Counted from the first letter of the stretch, positions 32,289 through 41,710 are shown. The stretch: DNA of 64,000 bases from CAILQE01 sp036745415 (GCA_036745415.1 DAIOGF010000002.1:62001-126000); one strand, 5' to 3'. The notes: generated by a model from the letters alone, not told the origin. A program made the numbers and translations.

Positions 32289-32323
32289 AGCAGTCTCCAG
32301 AACAGGAGGCTGCTTTTCTTTTT
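32289..32323 (+). terminator. Terminator after 5S rRNA
   Basis: GCAGTCTCC-AGAACA-GGAGGCTGC (nine base pairs with a T-G) and a T-rich tail. Confidence 0.87.
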
Positions 32324-32349
32324 AAGGTGAAATCATAGCTTTAGCGCTA

Positions 32350-32378
32350 TTGACTTTTAAACAGTAGCGTGATATTAT
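32350..32378 (+). promoter_or_regulatory. Promoter of the KGG-repeat gene
   Basis: TTGACT (32350-32355), 17-base spacer, TATTAT (32373-32378). Confidence 0.7.
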
Positions 32379-32398
32379 ATATATAATTCGTAAAAAGA

Positions 32399-32440
32399 AG
32401 AGAGGGTTATCTATTTATAGATGGCTCTCTTTTTGTTTTT
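32399..32440 (+). terminator. Attenuator between promoter and KGG-repeat gene
   Basis: AGAGAG pairs with CTCTCT and an inner ATCTAT with ATAGAT, followed by a T-run, all about 20 bases after the predicted transcription start and 34 bases before the next ATG. Confidence 0.75.
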
Positions 32441-32473
32441 ATGGAAGATTAATAACTAAAGGAGGACTTTAGG

Positions 32474-32671
32474 ATGGCTGGAACTAAAGCTGGCGGAAAA
32501 GCAGCAGCTGCTACTAACAAGAAAAAGTATGGCGCTGATTTTTACGCAAAAATCGGTTCTAAGGGTGGAAAATTAGGTAAAACTGGTGGTTTCTTCGCTA
32601 ATCGTGAATTAGCTAGAGCTGCAGGTGCTAAAGGTGGACGAATTTCTCGTCGAACTAAGACAACTGCCTAA
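32474..32671 (+). CDS. Small basic KGG-repeat (stress-type) protein
   Basis: The 65-residue protein is rich in Gly, Lys and Ala and carries two KGG motifs (SKGGKLG and AKGGRISRR) of the Con-10/GsiB-like general-stress family. Such small, very basic proteins are probably disordered or bind nucleic acid. It has a strong AAAGGAGG Shine-Dalgarno and its own terminator at 32690, so it is an independent unit, and a terminator before the gene (32399) gates transcription. Role unknown beyond the family. Confidence 0.75.
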   Translation: MAGTKAGGKAAAATNKKKYGADFYAKIGSKGGKLGKTGGFFANRELARAAGAKGGRISRRTKTTA

Positions 32672-32689
32672 TTAAATTAATTAGTTAAA

Positions 32690-32720
32690 AAACCGGGACT
32701 CTGCGAGATCTCGGTTTTTT
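32690..32720 (+). terminator. Terminator after the KGG-repeat gene
   Basis: ACCGGGA and TCTCGGT pair over seven bases, followed by six T. Confidence 0.8.
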
Positions 32721-32849
32721 AGTTGTAAGAATTATATTTGTTCAATACTAAAAATAAGCTTTTTATTGAAATTAAAATAGTTATTAACAGATTATGTTTG
32801 ATAGATGTTAATTTATTAACAACGATTATGCTTTAATTTATTGAGTAAA

Positions 32850-33308
32850 TTACCTTACTAGGGTTCTATATGGTCTGCAAAACTTAGAGGAAGTAACTTG
32901 CCAACTTGAGTTGCAGTTAAAACAGGTGTAGTTATTGGATTCGCTATTTTGCAGACTGACAACAGAGCAGCTTGGGCATTTACTTCTTCTGTATAGCCAA
33001 TCTCTGTAGGTGTCTAAACAGTCTTGAACATGATCTTCGTCTATCTTTTGCTCAAATGTTGTAGCTATTTTCTTGGCTTCATTCCAAGCTGAAACCTCCA
33101 TTCTAAGCAGATCGAAATCTTTCTTATAATATTTATGGTCAAGTAGGGCATGTCCAACTTCGTGAAAGAGGGCGTATTTTGCATTTTTCTTTTTAAGCTT
33201 ATCTATGTAATAGACTATTTGATCTTTAGGTGACCAATAAAATTTATCCCCTGATTGAAAGGAGATATTAGGATATTGAGACTCAAGCTTTTTTATTAGT
33301 TCGTGCAC
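32850..33308 (-). CDS. Zinc metallopeptidase (ImmA/IrrE-like) with C-terminal zinc ribbon
   Basis: The HEVGH motif (FHEVGHALLDH, about residues 51-61 from the start used here) defines a gluzincin-type peptidase of the ImmA/IrrE family. The C-terminal 45 residues have two cysteine pairs (CPSC and CFNC) that form a zinc ribbon. The GTG at 33308-33306 overlaps the ROK stop (TAGTG) and has GGAG nine bases upstream, so I prefer it to the ATG at 33338. Family members cut repressors in mobile elements, but none is seen next to it here. Substrate unknown. Confidence 0.75.
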   Translation of the reverse strand: MHELIKKLESQYPNISFQSGDKFYWSPKDQIVYYIDKLKKKNAKYALFHEVGHALLDHKYYKKDFDLLRMEVSAWNEAKKIATTFEQKIDEDHVQDCLDTYRDWLYRRSKCPSCSVVSLQNSESNNYTCFNCNSSWQVTSSKFCRPYRTLVR

Positions 33309-34117
33309 TATCTCTTGCTCCGTGCATATTCGTAACATCCGAACACGACAGCTCTTTCGGCTTCTTTTGCTTTTATTAGATCTGGAATCACCATAGAAGG
33401 GAGCTTATATTTATTGAGTTCTTCTCTTAAGTATTCTGAGAATTTAGAGAAATGCTCGCCAACTGCACCGCCGAAGATAACTACATCTGGCTCTAGGATT
33501 GCGATTAATTCCATTAATCCTTGATTTATATCTCTGCTGATTAACTTCCAGGTCTTCTGATCATTTATTTCAGAAGCTTGTTTTCCAAATCGTTCAACAA
33601 TGGCTCTCCCGGAAATTACATTTTCCCATGGAGTCATTTTGTCTTCAAAGCTAATTAGTAGATCACTGCCTCCTGGATCACCCACAGAAGTATCGATCTG
33701 GCCTTTATTTACTAGTGCGTAGCCTATTCCGGTACTAATTGTGACATAAAGTACTCTTTGATATTTATCGCCTACTAAACCGGCCTCATAAAAGGCTGCA
33801 AGTTTCGCATCATTTTCGAAATATATAGGGCAAGGGAAGAGGCGCTCTAGATCTTTTACTATTCTCACATTGCGCCAAGCTAGATTTGTGAATAACTTTG
33901 CTTCTTGATTATCTCTATCTATTAAACTGGCAGGAAGTCCAATGCATACTGATTTTAATTTATCTATTTCTTGGCTACCAAGTTCAAGCTTTAACTCTTC
34001 TAGAAATACTGAGTAGTTTTGAGGGGTGTGGAATTTTTTCTCAAAAATTACCTTGCCGCGCTCATCAAACACGGATAATAAAGTTTTTGTACCCCCAACG
34101 TCTATTCCTAAATACAT
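33308..34117 (-). CDS. ROK family sugar kinase-like protein
   Basis: The 269-residue protein opens with LGIDVGGTKT (ATP phosphate-binding) and has GLPASLID, NDAKLAAFYEAGLVG and ISTGIGYALV at the positions expected in ROK glucokinases. The zinc-binding CxCGxxGCxE motif of many ROK members is absent, so it belongs to the shorter Zn-free type. It could phosphorylate glucose or N-acetyl sugars taken from the host. It is translationally coupled to the downstream peptidase. Confidence 0.85.
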   Translation of the reverse strand: MYLGIDVGGTKTLLSVFDERGKVIFEKKFHTPQNYSVFLEELKLELGSQEIDKLKSVCIGLPASLIDRDNQEAKLFTNLAWRNVRIVKDLERLFPCPIYFENDAKLAAFYEAGLVGDKYQRVLYVTISTGIGYALVNKGQIDTSVGDPGGSDLLISFEDKMTPWENVISGRAIVERFGKQASEINDQKTWKLISRDINQGLMELIAILEPDVVIFGGAVGEHFSKFSEYLREELNKYKLPSMVIPDLIKAKEAERAVVFGCYEYARSKR

Positions 34118-34174
34118 ATCTAATTTAGATTCTATACCATTTCATTAATTAATTTGAGTGCTAATTTTATGATG

Positions 34175-34203
34175 TTTACTCTTAAGGTAATATACGGTAT
34201 AAT
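34175..34203 (+). promoter_or_regulatory. Promoter of rpsA
   Basis: TTTACT (34175-34180), 17-base spacer, TATAAT (34198-34203), upstream of rpsA and divergent from the ROK gene. Confidence 0.7.
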
Positions 34204-34291
34204 TTATACCAATCTTATGTGTATAAATTAAGTTAAATAATTTAACTAGATTTATATCAAAGAAAATACTTTTTAAGGAGGCATTTTTACA

Positions 34292-35434
34292 ATGTCAAAA
34301 CAATTATTAAATATGGATGAGTTATTAAAAGACTCTGAAATTAAAACTCTTAACGTCGGAGACGTATTAGAGGGAACTGTTCTTTCAATAAAGAAGAACG
34401 AAGTATGGGTTGATTTAGGGGCCCATGGTATAGGTGTGGTAATGCGAAGAGAGCTTGGTCACGGCCAAGAATTGAGCGAAGGATCTAGCATTAGTGTGAG
34501 CGTATTAGACCCAGATATGGAAGATGGGCAAGCATTGCTTTCTATGAAGCGTGTAGCTAAAGACAAGGGATGGGATGAGGTTCAAAGAATATTTGAAGCT
34601 CAAGAAACTATTGATATCACTCCATATGATGCCAATAGAGGTGGACTACTTATAGAGCTAGAAGGAATTCGTGGTTTCTTACCTGTTTCTCAACTTGCTC
34701 CAGGACATTATCCTAGAGTAACTGGTGCAGATAAGGATGAAATTCTTCAGAAGCTTAATGCTTTAACTAAAGAAGTTCTAAAGGTAAGAGTTCTAGATGT
34801 TAGCCGAAAAGATAACAAGCTAATTGTTTCTGAAAAAGAAGCTATGAAAGACCTAATTCAATCTAAATTCTCTGAAATGAAAGTCGGTGACGTAGTTACT
34901 GGTTTAGTTACAGGAGTGATAGATTTTGGTGCTTTTGTTAACATCGATGGAATCGAAGGATTAATTCACATCTCAGAAATATCTTGGGATAGAGTAGACA
35001 ATCCAAAGAACTTCATTAAGGTTGGACAAGAAGTTAAAGCTAAGATTATAGCTATCGAAAAAGATCGACTAAGCCTAAGTCTTAAGCAAATGACTGAAGA
35101 TCCATGGTTAGAACAAGTTAAGGAATTTAAAAAAGGACAAGTAGTTAAAGGTAAAGTAACAAGAATTACTCCTTTCGGTGCTTTCGTTCAATTAAGTCCT
35201 AGCGTTGAAGCTCTAGTGCATGTTTCTGAGATGAGTGACGATGAAAGCATCGATCCAGAACAGCTATTTCAGTTAAATGAAGTAAAAGATTTTAAAGTTC
35301 TAGATGTAGACACTGAAAATCGAAAGATTGCCCTTTCTCTTAAAGAAACTTCTTCTGCAAAGAAGACTGTTAAAAAAGAAGAAAAGCCAGCTGAAAAGAA
35401 AACAGCTAAGAAGACTACAAAATCTAAGGAATAG
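34292..35434 (+). CDS. rpsA: 30S ribosomal protein bS1 (four S1 domains)
   Basis: The 380-residue protein contains four S1 OB-fold repeats (about 18-85, 100-175, 190-262, 276-345); the third shows the standard VTGLVTGVIDFGAFV. bS1 helps mRNA bind the small subunit. E. coli has six repeats, so this is a shortened form as in many low-GC bacteria. The C-terminal 35 residues are a Lys-Ala rich tail. AGGAGG lies ten bases before the ATG. infB follows 44 bases later. Confidence 0.93.
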   Translation: MSKQLLNMDELLKDSEIKTLNVGDVLEGTVLSIKKNEVWVDLGAHGIGVVMRRELGHGQELSEGSSISVSVLDPDMEDGQALLSMKRVAKDKGWDEVQRIFEAQETIDITPYDANRGGLLIELEGIRGFLPVSQLAPGHYPRVTGADKDEILQKLNALTKEVLKVRVLDVSRKDNKLIVSEKEAMKDLIQSKFSEMKVGDVVTGLVTGVIDFGAFVNIDGIEGLIHISEISWDRVDNPKNFIKVGQEVKAKIIAIEKDRLSLSLKQMTEDPWLEQVKEFKKGQVVKGKVTRITPFGAFVQLSPSVEALVHVSEMSDDESIDPEQLFQLNEVKDFKVLDVDTENRKIALSLKETSSAKKTVKKEEKPAEKKTAKKTTKSKE

Positions 35435-35478
35435 TAATGATTAACTAAGAAGGCCTATTCGGCCAGGAAGGAAAAACT

Positions 35479-37245
35479 ATGGCATCTAAAACCAAAATAC
35501 AGATTGATGGATTGATTACCGTAGGTAACCTGGCTGAAAAGCTTTCTATTCCAGTAACTGGATTAATTGCCGAGCTAATGAAGAACGGCATTATGGCTAC
35601 TGTGAACGAGAAGATTGATTTCGATACTGCTCAAATCATTGTTGAAGAATTAGGTTTAGACATTGAACTTCAAAGAAATGACGCCAAGGAAGAGGAGATT
35701 AAAACTGTTAAGCGAGAACTAACAGGGAAGGCTAAATCGAGGCCTCCAGTTGTCGCTGTTATGGGTCACGTAGACCATGGAAAAACCTCTTTACTTGATG
35801 CAATTCGTACAACTAACGTAGCCTCAAAGGAAGCTGGTGGAATCACACAGCACATTAGTGCTTATCAAATTAAGCACAATGATAGATTGATTACTTTCCT
35901 AGATACTCCAGGTCATGAAGCCTTTGCTGCAATTCGTCAGCATGGAGCAGCTCTTACCGATATCGCTATTATTGTTGTCGCTGCCGATGATGGAGTTAAG
36001 CCTCAAACAATTGAAGCCATTAGATATGCTAAGAAGGCTGGGGTTAAGATCATCGTTGCTATTAACAAGATTGATAAAGAAGGTGCCGACCCCATAAGAG
36101 TTAAACAACAATTATCCGAACATGGATTAATGGTTGAAGAATGGGGTGGCGACACAGTTGTTCAAGAAGTTTCTGCTAAGACCAAGAAGGGTATTAATGA
36201 ATTACTTGATTTAGTTCTACTAGTGACTGATATTGAGGAGCTAAAGGCCGATTACGATGTTCCAGCCTACGGTCTTATTATTGAATCTCATGTTCAAATG
36301 GGCAGAGGTCCAATAGCGAGAGCATTAGTAGAAGGCGGAGTTATTAAAAAAGGTGACTTTATTAGTGCGGGAAATTCCTACGCAAAGATTAAAACTCTCG
36401 AGAATAGTGAAGGCAAAGCTATTGAAGAGGCTGGACCATCCACCCCAATTATTATTTCTGGATTTAAAACGCTTCCTGAATTCGGTGATGAGTTCAACTT
36501 CTGTAAGGATGAAAAGGAAGCCAAGCAAGCTGTAGAAAAATTTGCCAAAGAGCAAAGCACTAAAGATTCCAAGATGGAAATTAGTAGCAATGACCTTATT
36601 CGACTTATTAATAGAAATAACAAGCTAAGTGAATTAAATGTAATCATTAAAGCTGACGTACAGGGATCATTAAGATCTGTTATGGATAGCTTAAAATCTT
36701 TGGATACTGATGAAGTAGCTATAAGATTTGTTGGATCTGGTGTTGGAGCAATTAATGAAAACGACCTACACCTTGCACACACTTCTAATGCAATCATTTA
36801 TGGATTTAATGTGACTTCATCTAGAGCAATTATGCAGCAAGCATCACGTGATAAAATTAATATTAGACTATTTAATATCATATATGAAATGTTAGACGAT
36901 GCTAAAAATGAATTAAGTAACCTGTTGGCTCCTGAAATTGTAGAAAAAGAACTAGGAACATTAATCATAAAAGGTATATTTAATACAACTAAAACTCAGT
37001 TAATTTGTGGTGGTGAAGTAATTTCAGGAAAAATAGTTATGCCATCTTTAGTTAAAGTATTCAGAGGCGAGAAGGAGATTGCCGAAGTAGAGCTACATAA
37101 TCTAAAGAAGGGAATCACTGACGTTAAGGAAGTTAATTCCGGAGAAATGTGTGGAATTGATCTAAAGACTAAGTCAAAACTTGAAGTAGTTGAAGGTGAT
37201 AGGCTAAAATTCTTTAGTAGAGAAATGGTTGAGAGAAATCTATAG
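35479..37245 (+). CDS. infB: Translation initiation factor IF-2
   Basis: IF-2 is the GTPase that places initiator tRNA on the small subunit. G1 GHVDHGKTS begins at about residue 95, DTPGHEAF is G3, NKID is G4. At 588 residues it is much shorter than E. coli IF-2 (890), because the long N-terminal region is trimmed to about 80 residues. The gene shares the rpsA unit. Confidence 0.96.
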   Translation: MASKTKIQIDGLITVGNLAEKLSIPVTGLIAELMKNGIMATVNEKIDFDTAQIIVEELGLDIELQRNDAKEEEIKTVKRELTGKAKSRPPVVAVMGHVDHGKTSLLDAIRTTNVASKEAGGITQHISAYQIKHNDRLITFLDTPGHEAFAAIRQHGAALTDIAIIVVAADDGVKPQTIEAIRYAKKAGVKIIVAINKIDKEGADPIRVKQQLSEHGLMVEEWGGDTVVQEVSAKTKKGINELLDLVLLVTDIEELKADYDVPAYGLIIESHVQMGRGPIARALVEGGVIKKGDFISAGNSYAKIKTLENSEGKAIEEAGPSTPIIISGFKTLPEFGDEFNFCKDEKEAKQAVEKFAKEQSTKDSKMEISSNDLIRLINRNNKLSELNVIIKADVQGSLRSVMDSLKSLDTDEVAIRFVGSGVGAINENDLHLAHTSNAIIYGFNVTSSRAIMQQASRDKINIRLFNIIYEMLDDAKNELSNLLAPEIVEKELGTLIIKGIFNTTKTQLICGGEVISGKIVMPSLVKVFRGEKEIAEVELHNLKKGITDVKEVNSGEMCGIDLKTKSKLEVVEGDRLKFFSREMVERNL

Positions 37246-37265
37246 TGATATAATTGGGAGTAATT

Positions 37266-37595
37266 ATGATCCAGCTAAACGATAATTTATTACAAGAAAT
37301 CGGATTAGGCTCATTGCCTCAACAAGAGAGAGTTTCTCTTCTCAATCATATGTACGAGACTTTAGAGACTAGAGTAGGCATGAGATTAGCCGAGCAAATG
37401 AGTGAAGAGCAGTTTGATGAGTTCGAAAAATTTTACCAATCAAAAGATGATAAAGGTGCATATAACTGGCTTCAAACTAATTTCCCAAACTACAAAGCTG
37501 TAGTTCAGGAAGAATTCGATAAGCTTAAAAAAGAAGTTGAGTTAAGTGCTACTCAGATTATAGAAGCTTCTCAAGATAAAAAAGAAGATAATTAA
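37266..37595 (+). CDS. DUF5663-like protein
   Basis: The 109-residue protein starts at ATG 37266 (GGGAG six bases upstream). It is fully helical and shows the pattern LPQQERVSLLNHMYETLETRVG and MSEEQFDEFEKF, which I recall as DUF5663, a family frequent in candidate-phyla bacteria. Function unknown. It is the last gene of the rpsA-infB unit; fmt is convergent. Confidence 0.65.
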   Translation: MIQLNDNLLQEIGLGSLPQQERVSLLNHMYETLETRVGMRLAEQMSEEQFDEFEKFYQSKDDKGAYNWLQTNFPNYKAVVQEEFDKLKKEVELSATQIIEASQDKKEDN

Positions 37596-37602
37596 GTACT
37601 AT

Positions 37603-38511
37603 CTAGATTCTATTTCCGTATCCTCGAATAAATTCTTCTACTGACATATTTTTTTTGCCGTCTGGTTGAAGTTCTGTTATTTCTAGGGAACTATCCTTAG
37701 TAAAGAAGGTTATAGAATGCTTATCGACAATATATTTGCCCGGCTCTCCAGAGAGCTCACGTGCTTTTAGTCCATTTATCTTTACGTTTAAAGGGCCAAT
37801 TGCTAATTTAAGGCCTGGCCATCCTTGATATGCTCTAAATTTTCTAATTATATCCTCTGAGGTATCATTCCAATCGACTACAGAGTCCGATTTATTGACC
37901 AATCTATCGTAAGTAGCCTTAGAGTCATCTTGTTTCTTCGGTAATAGATTGCCGTTTAAAATGTCTTCAAACTTTTCTTTGAGGGCTTCAAGTCCAAGTT
38001 GATCTAGTTTATTGGTAAGTTCTTGCTTGGATTCATTTCCTGTTAGTTCAATTTTTTTCTGAACGAATACGGGGCCGGAATCCATGTCTTTAGATAAGAG
38101 CATTAATGAAATGCCAGTTTCTTTGTCTCCTTCGATTATGACGCTCTCTATGGGTGTTGGGCCCCTATGTTTTGGGAGCAGTGAAGGGTGAAGGTTTAAG
38201 ATTCCTAAAGGAAATAGATCTATAACTTCTTGTGGAATTATTTTTCCGTAAGCGATAAGCACCGCAATATCTGCATCTAAGGACTTTATTGTATTTATAT
38301 TGTCTTTTAGTTTACTGAAGTTATATACGTCAATGTTATGCGATCTGGCAAATTTTACAGCTTCTAGTGCTTCGAGGTCTTTTTTCTCGGATACTACTAG
38401 ACCACAAACATCATAATTTTCTATGAGATAAGAGAAAATTAAGGCATCGGTCTTAGTGGCCGTTGCGATTCTTTCATTTCCAAAGAGTAGTATTTTTTTT
38501 GATTTTTTCAT
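37603..38511 (-). CDS. fmt: Methionyl-tRNA formyltransferase
   Basis: Fmt formylates initiator Met-tRNA using 10-formyl-tetrahydrofolate. The 302-residue protein carries the motif NLHPSLLPKHRG with the catalytic histidine and the downstream ETGISLM segment. The ATG at 38511 lies inside the end of def, an overlap of 38 bases, so expression of the two is coupled. The pair handles the formyl group at both ends of initiation. Confidence 0.95.
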   Translation of the reverse strand: MKKSKKILLFGNERIATATKTDALIFSYLIENYDVCGLVVSEKKDLEALEAVKFARSHNIDVYNFSKLKDNINTIKSLDADIAVLIAYGKIIPQEVIDLFPLGILNLHPSLLPKHRGPTPIESVIIEGDKETGISLMLLSKDMDSGPVFVQKKIELTGNESKQELTNKLDQLGLEALKEKFEDILNGNLLPKKQDDSKATYDRLVNKSDSVVDWNDTSEDIIRKFRAYQGWPGLKLAIGPLNVKINGLKARELSGEPGKYIVDKHSITFFTKDSSLEITELQPDGKKNMSVEEFIRGYGNRI

Positions 38512-39040
38512 AATCTTGTTTAACTAATTTGCCATCCTCAGATAATACATAGAATGAATCTGGGTTATCTTTAATATGATCGATAAATAGGGTACCGTTT
38601 GTATGATCGATTTCGTGCTGAAAGACTCTAGCAAGAAAACCTGTAGCTGTAAGGGTGATTGTGTTTAGATTTATGTCCTGGGCCTTAACTTTTACCTTGC
38701 TATATCTAGGAACTTTACCATAAATATCTGGAATACTTAGACAACCTTCGTAGTCCATTTCAATTTCCCCTGAATACTTTTGAATTTCAGGATTGATAAA
38801 TACTGTAAATGTTTCGCTTGCTTTATCCTCGTGATCGTCTCTTAGGATAACTATCCTATATAGCTGATCTATTTGAACGGCTGCAAGAGCAACTCCAACT
38901 TCATGATCTCTACTTTTATCCCAGTCTAGAGTAGAGTGCTCCATATCCTTAATTATTTTTTTGATTTTCTCATCTATCTTTAAAATTACCTCTGATTTCT
39001 TTCGAAGTGATGGATTTGGTAATGTAATTAATTTATTCAT
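38474..39040 (-). CDS. def: Peptide deformylase
   Basis: Def removes the formyl group from new proteins. Three motifs bind the metal: VGVALAAVQ (the family GxGxAAxQ, with V-A in the middle), EGCLSIP with the metal cysteine, and QHEIDH with two histidines. Length 188 is normal for type 1. It stops at TGA, the only TGA stop I found among about fifty genes. A serine or threonine in the first motif is replaced, which probably does not abolish activity. Confidence 0.95.
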   Translation of the reverse strand: MNKLITLPNPSLRKKSEVILKIDEKIKKIIKDMEHSTLDWDKSRDHEVGVALAAVQIDQLYRIVILRDDHEDKASETFTVFINPEIQKYSGEIEMDYEGCLSIPDIYGKVPRYSKVKVKAQDINLNTITLTATGFLARVFQHEIDHTNGTLFIDHIKDNPDSFYVLSEDGKLVKQDYEKIKKNTTLWK

Positions 39041-39108
39041 TTATATTTACATTATAAATCAAAAGCGCTTATTTATTAAAAATTATATTCATTATTTTAT
39101 GTTGTTTT

Positions 39109-41040
39109 CTACAACAGATTTATTGGGTCGATGTCATATCTCCAGCCAGCAGGTAACTGATTAATTACAGATGAGAGTGTGTTTCTGCTTGTGCTTTTTA
39201 CAACTATACACCACTCATAGTAGATTCCATGCTTCTCATGAAAAGAGGGCGATGGACCATCAACGAGAATATTCGAATGATTCTCTCTTAAATTATTGCA
39301 GAGCTTAGTTGCTGCTGCTTGAGCTCCAGCTGAGCTTTTCTTTAGTACCGATAATTTAAGTAGATTGTAGTATGGCGGAAGCATGTACTTCTTTCTGTTG
39401 GCAATCTCATTATCATAGAACGCTTCATAGTCTTGATCTATGGCATATTGAAAGAGCTTATCTTTGGGATTGTATGTCTGAATAATTGCTTTACCTTTTT
39501 TGTGACCTCTATTAATTCGACCCAATACCTGAGTTATTAATTGGTAAGTTCTTTCTTCGGAAGAGAAGTCCGGAAGATACAATGAAGTATCCGCATTAAT
39601 TATTCCTAGGGTTGTAAGTTTAGGAAGATCAAACCCCTTAGCTAGAATTTGTGTGCCAATCAATATATCTACATCTCCATTAATTATCTCTTTAAGATTT
39701 TCTTCGATGGCATCCTTTTTGCTATTGTCAGTATCATATCTGCTGATTCTGGCGCCTGGAAATAGCTTCTGTACATCGTCAACGATTGCTTTAGTGCCAG
39801 CTGAACTATAGATAAGGCTATCGTTTTTGCAATTAGGACAATAGTTAGGAATATTTTTAGACACTCTGCCGCATGTGTGACAAATTAATCTGTGCTGATC
39901 ACCATGATAGGTCATGGGGAGGTCACAGTGCTTGCAAAGTAATTCCCAGGCGCAATTATTACAGAATATTATTCTTGCGGTACCTCTACGATTTAGAAAT
40001 AGCATGCTTTGTTCGCCTTTTTCTAGAGATTCTTTGATAGCGGCAATCAGTGAGTTGGATATATGTTTAGATTTAGTAAAATTCGATTTATCTTTAAGGT
40101 CTACTAGCTTTACATCTGGCGATTCATTTTTACTAGTAATTGCTATATTTTTCATTTTAAGAATATTCTTGCCTTTTTCCTTAGCTAAGAAATAATCTGA
40201 AACTGAAGGTGTCGCACTTCCAAGTATAAGTATTGATTTATAGAGGCTGTTTAAATATGCTGCTACTCTCGCTGTGAGATAGTATGGCTGTTGATCTTGC
40301 TTATAGGATGATTCGTGTGATTCATCTATAACAATTAACCCAAGATTTCTAACTGGGCTAAACAGAGCGGATCTTGGGCCTATAATAATAACCGGATCTT
40401 TGGCGCTAAGGATTCTTGTCCATGCAATAAATCTTTGCTTATCAGTTTGTTTAGAGTGCATCAATATTACTTTTGAGCCAAATTGCTTTTCAAAGTTGTT
40501 GTAAAGCTGTGAAGTTAAGCTAATTTCAGGAGTTAGGATTATGCTAGATTTATTATTTTCTAGCATTCTTTTTGTGAGTTCTAGATAAACTCGTGTTTTA
40601 CCACTGCCTGTACGGCCATGAAGCAGATAGGTATTGCTAATGTCGATTTCTTCTAGAACCTCTTCCTGTTCCTTGGTGAGCGGTGGCAGTTCGTTGATTC
40701 TGTCTTCGAAAATTTCTTCAGAAAGATCCATCTTCTTAGGTAGCTTAGATGGAAGTATTAGTCTAGATGCTTCTCCTACGCTTGAGGGGTAATATTGAAT
40801 TATCCATTCCAAAAGTTTAATAGTTTCCTGGGGCAGTGGAGGTAGATCTACTACCTTATTAATCTCTTTAATCTTGAACCTAGGTTTAGTGCTAGATGAT
40901 GAAATTAATCCTAAGACTAATTCTTTTTGCAGCTCCACTTCAACCATTTGACCCTGTTGCAATTTAATTTCACTAGAGTAGGTAAGGGGTGTTTTGCCTT
41001 TATACTTTCCACTTCGAACCCAAATATTATAGAAGAACAT
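39109..41040 (-). CDS. priA: Primosomal protein N' (replication restart helicase)
   Basis: PriA reloads the replicative helicase at stalled forks. The 643-residue protein has a 3'-binding N-terminal domain, Walker A HGRTGSGKT at about 141-149, a DESH box (VIDESHESSYK), and eight cysteines in a zinc module (CNNC, CKHC, CHTC, CPNC). The C-terminal domain is intact. It is shorter than the E. coli protein (732) mainly at the N-terminus. It is read in the same direction as def and fmt. Confidence 0.94.
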   Translation of the reverse strand: MFFYNIWVRSGKYKGKTPLTYSSEIKLQQGQMVEVELQKELVLGLISSSSTKPRFKIKEINKVVDLPPLPQETIKLLEWIIQYYPSSVGEASRLILPSKLPKKMDLSEEIFEDRINELPPLTKEQEEVLEEIDISNTYLLHGRTGSGKTRVYLELTKRMLENNKSSIILTPEISLTSQLYNNFEKQFGSKVILMHSKQTDKQRFIAWTRILSAKDPVIIIGPRSALFSPVRNLGLIVIDESHESSYKQDQQPYYLTARVAAYLNSLYKSILILGSATPSVSDYFLAKEKGKNILKMKNIAITSKNESPDVKLVDLKDKSNFTKSKHISNSLIAAIKESLEKGEQSMLFLNRRGTARIIFCNNCAWELLCKHCDLPMTYHGDQHRLICHTCGRVSKNIPNYCPNCKNDSLIYSSAGTKAIVDDVQKLFPGARISRYDTDNSKKDAIEENLKEIINGDVDILIGTQILAKGFDLPKLTTLGIINADTSLYLPDFSSEERTYQLITQVLGRINRGHKKGKAIIQTYNPKDKLFQYAIDQDYEAFYDNEIANRKKYMLPPYYNLLKLSVLKKSSAGAQAAATKLCNNLRENHSNILVDGPSPSFHEKHGIYYEWCIVVKSTSRNTLSSVINQLPAGWRYDIDPINLL

Positions 41041-41103
41041 ACACTCATTATAAGAGATATTTGTTTTATTGGTGAAAAGATATGATAAAATCTAGAAAAG
41101 TAG

Positions 41104-41146
41104 TTGATTATTAAAAAACAACAATATATACTTTATTTATGTTGTT
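41104..41146 (+). promoter_or_regulatory. Promoter with an inverted repeat around the -10
   Basis: TTGATT (41104-41109), 17-base spacer, TATACT (41127-41132). AACAACA (41117-41123) and TGTTGTT (41140-41146) form a perfect seven-base inverted repeat around the -10, a likely operator for the winged-helix gene downstream. Confidence 0.6.
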
Positions 41147-41165
41147 CTAATGACAATGGAGGAAT

Positions 41166-41453
41166 ATGTTAGACACTTTTATAACATCAAGAGTTCGAAG
41201 AAAAATAATTGTAATTTATGCAAAGTACCCTGATTTTAAGACCCACGTTAGAGGTCTAGCTAAACTTATCAAAGAGGATGCGGGAAACATTCAGAGAGAA
41301 TTAAAAAAGCTCGAAAAGGTAGGATTTTTAACATCAGAGAAGCAAGGAAACACCAAAGTGTATTCCACAAATAAGCATTTCGTAATCTTTAAAGAACTAC
41401 AAAGTATTGTTCTAAAATCTCAGAAGACTAGTCAGAAGAGAGTGACTGGATAA
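41166..41453 (+). CDS. Winged-helix transcriptional regulator, ArsR-like
   Basis: The 95-residue protein is a single winged-helix domain with the recognition helix in the segment EDAGNIQRELKKLEKVGFL. A GGAGG site lies three bases before the ATG. It has no cysteine pair for metal sensing. It probably represses its own promoter through the inverted repeat at 41117-41146. The next gene, rpsU, has its own promoter. Confidence 0.75.
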   Translation: MLDTFITSRVRRKIIVIYAKYPDFKTHVRGLAKLIKEDAGNIQRELKKLEKVGFLTSEKQGNTKVYSTNKHFVIFKELQSIVLKSQKTSQKRVTG

Positions 41454-41457
41454 ATAC

Positions 41458-41486
41458 TTGATTTATTTACCCCTGTAAAGTATAAT
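41458..41486 (+). promoter_or_regulatory. Promoter of rpsU (leaderless)
   Basis: TTGATT (41458-41463), 17-base spacer, TATAAT (41481-41486). The ATG at 41495 is only eight bases further on, where transcription should begin. Confidence 0.75.
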
Positions 41487-41494
41487 TCATAGAA

Positions 41495-41710
41495 ATGATT
41501 AAAGTAACAAGAAAAGACAACAAGGAATCTGTAGAAAATTTACTTCGAAGATTCAATAGAAAAGTTCAACAATCTGGAGTGTTGATGACACTTAAAGATA
41601 GACAATATTTTGAAAAGCCTCTTTCACGTAACGAAAGACGAAAAAAGGCTGTATCTCGAAAAGACCGAACTTTTACCAAGTTTTCAAAAGCTAAACCAGG
41701 ATTAAAATAG
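41495..41710 (+). CDS. rpsU: 30S ribosomal protein bS21
   Basis: The 71-residue basic protein matches bS21: a mixed start, then NVLLRRF-like LLRRFNRKVQQSGV and RNERRKKAVSRK. There is no Shine-Dalgarno; the mRNA is probably leaderless. bS21 sits near the anti-Shine-Dalgarno of 16S, so a leaderless message for it is notable. GatB/YqeY follows four bases later. Confidence 0.9.
   Translation: MIKVTRKDNKESVENLLRRFNRKVQQSGVLMTLKDRQYFEKPLSRNERRKKAVSRKDRTFTKFSKAKPGLK

Noticed and set aside
34154..34165. Half of a CIRCE heat-shock operator (GAGTGCTAA) before rpsA
   Set aside because: The matching TTAGCACTC arm is absent at the expected spacing.
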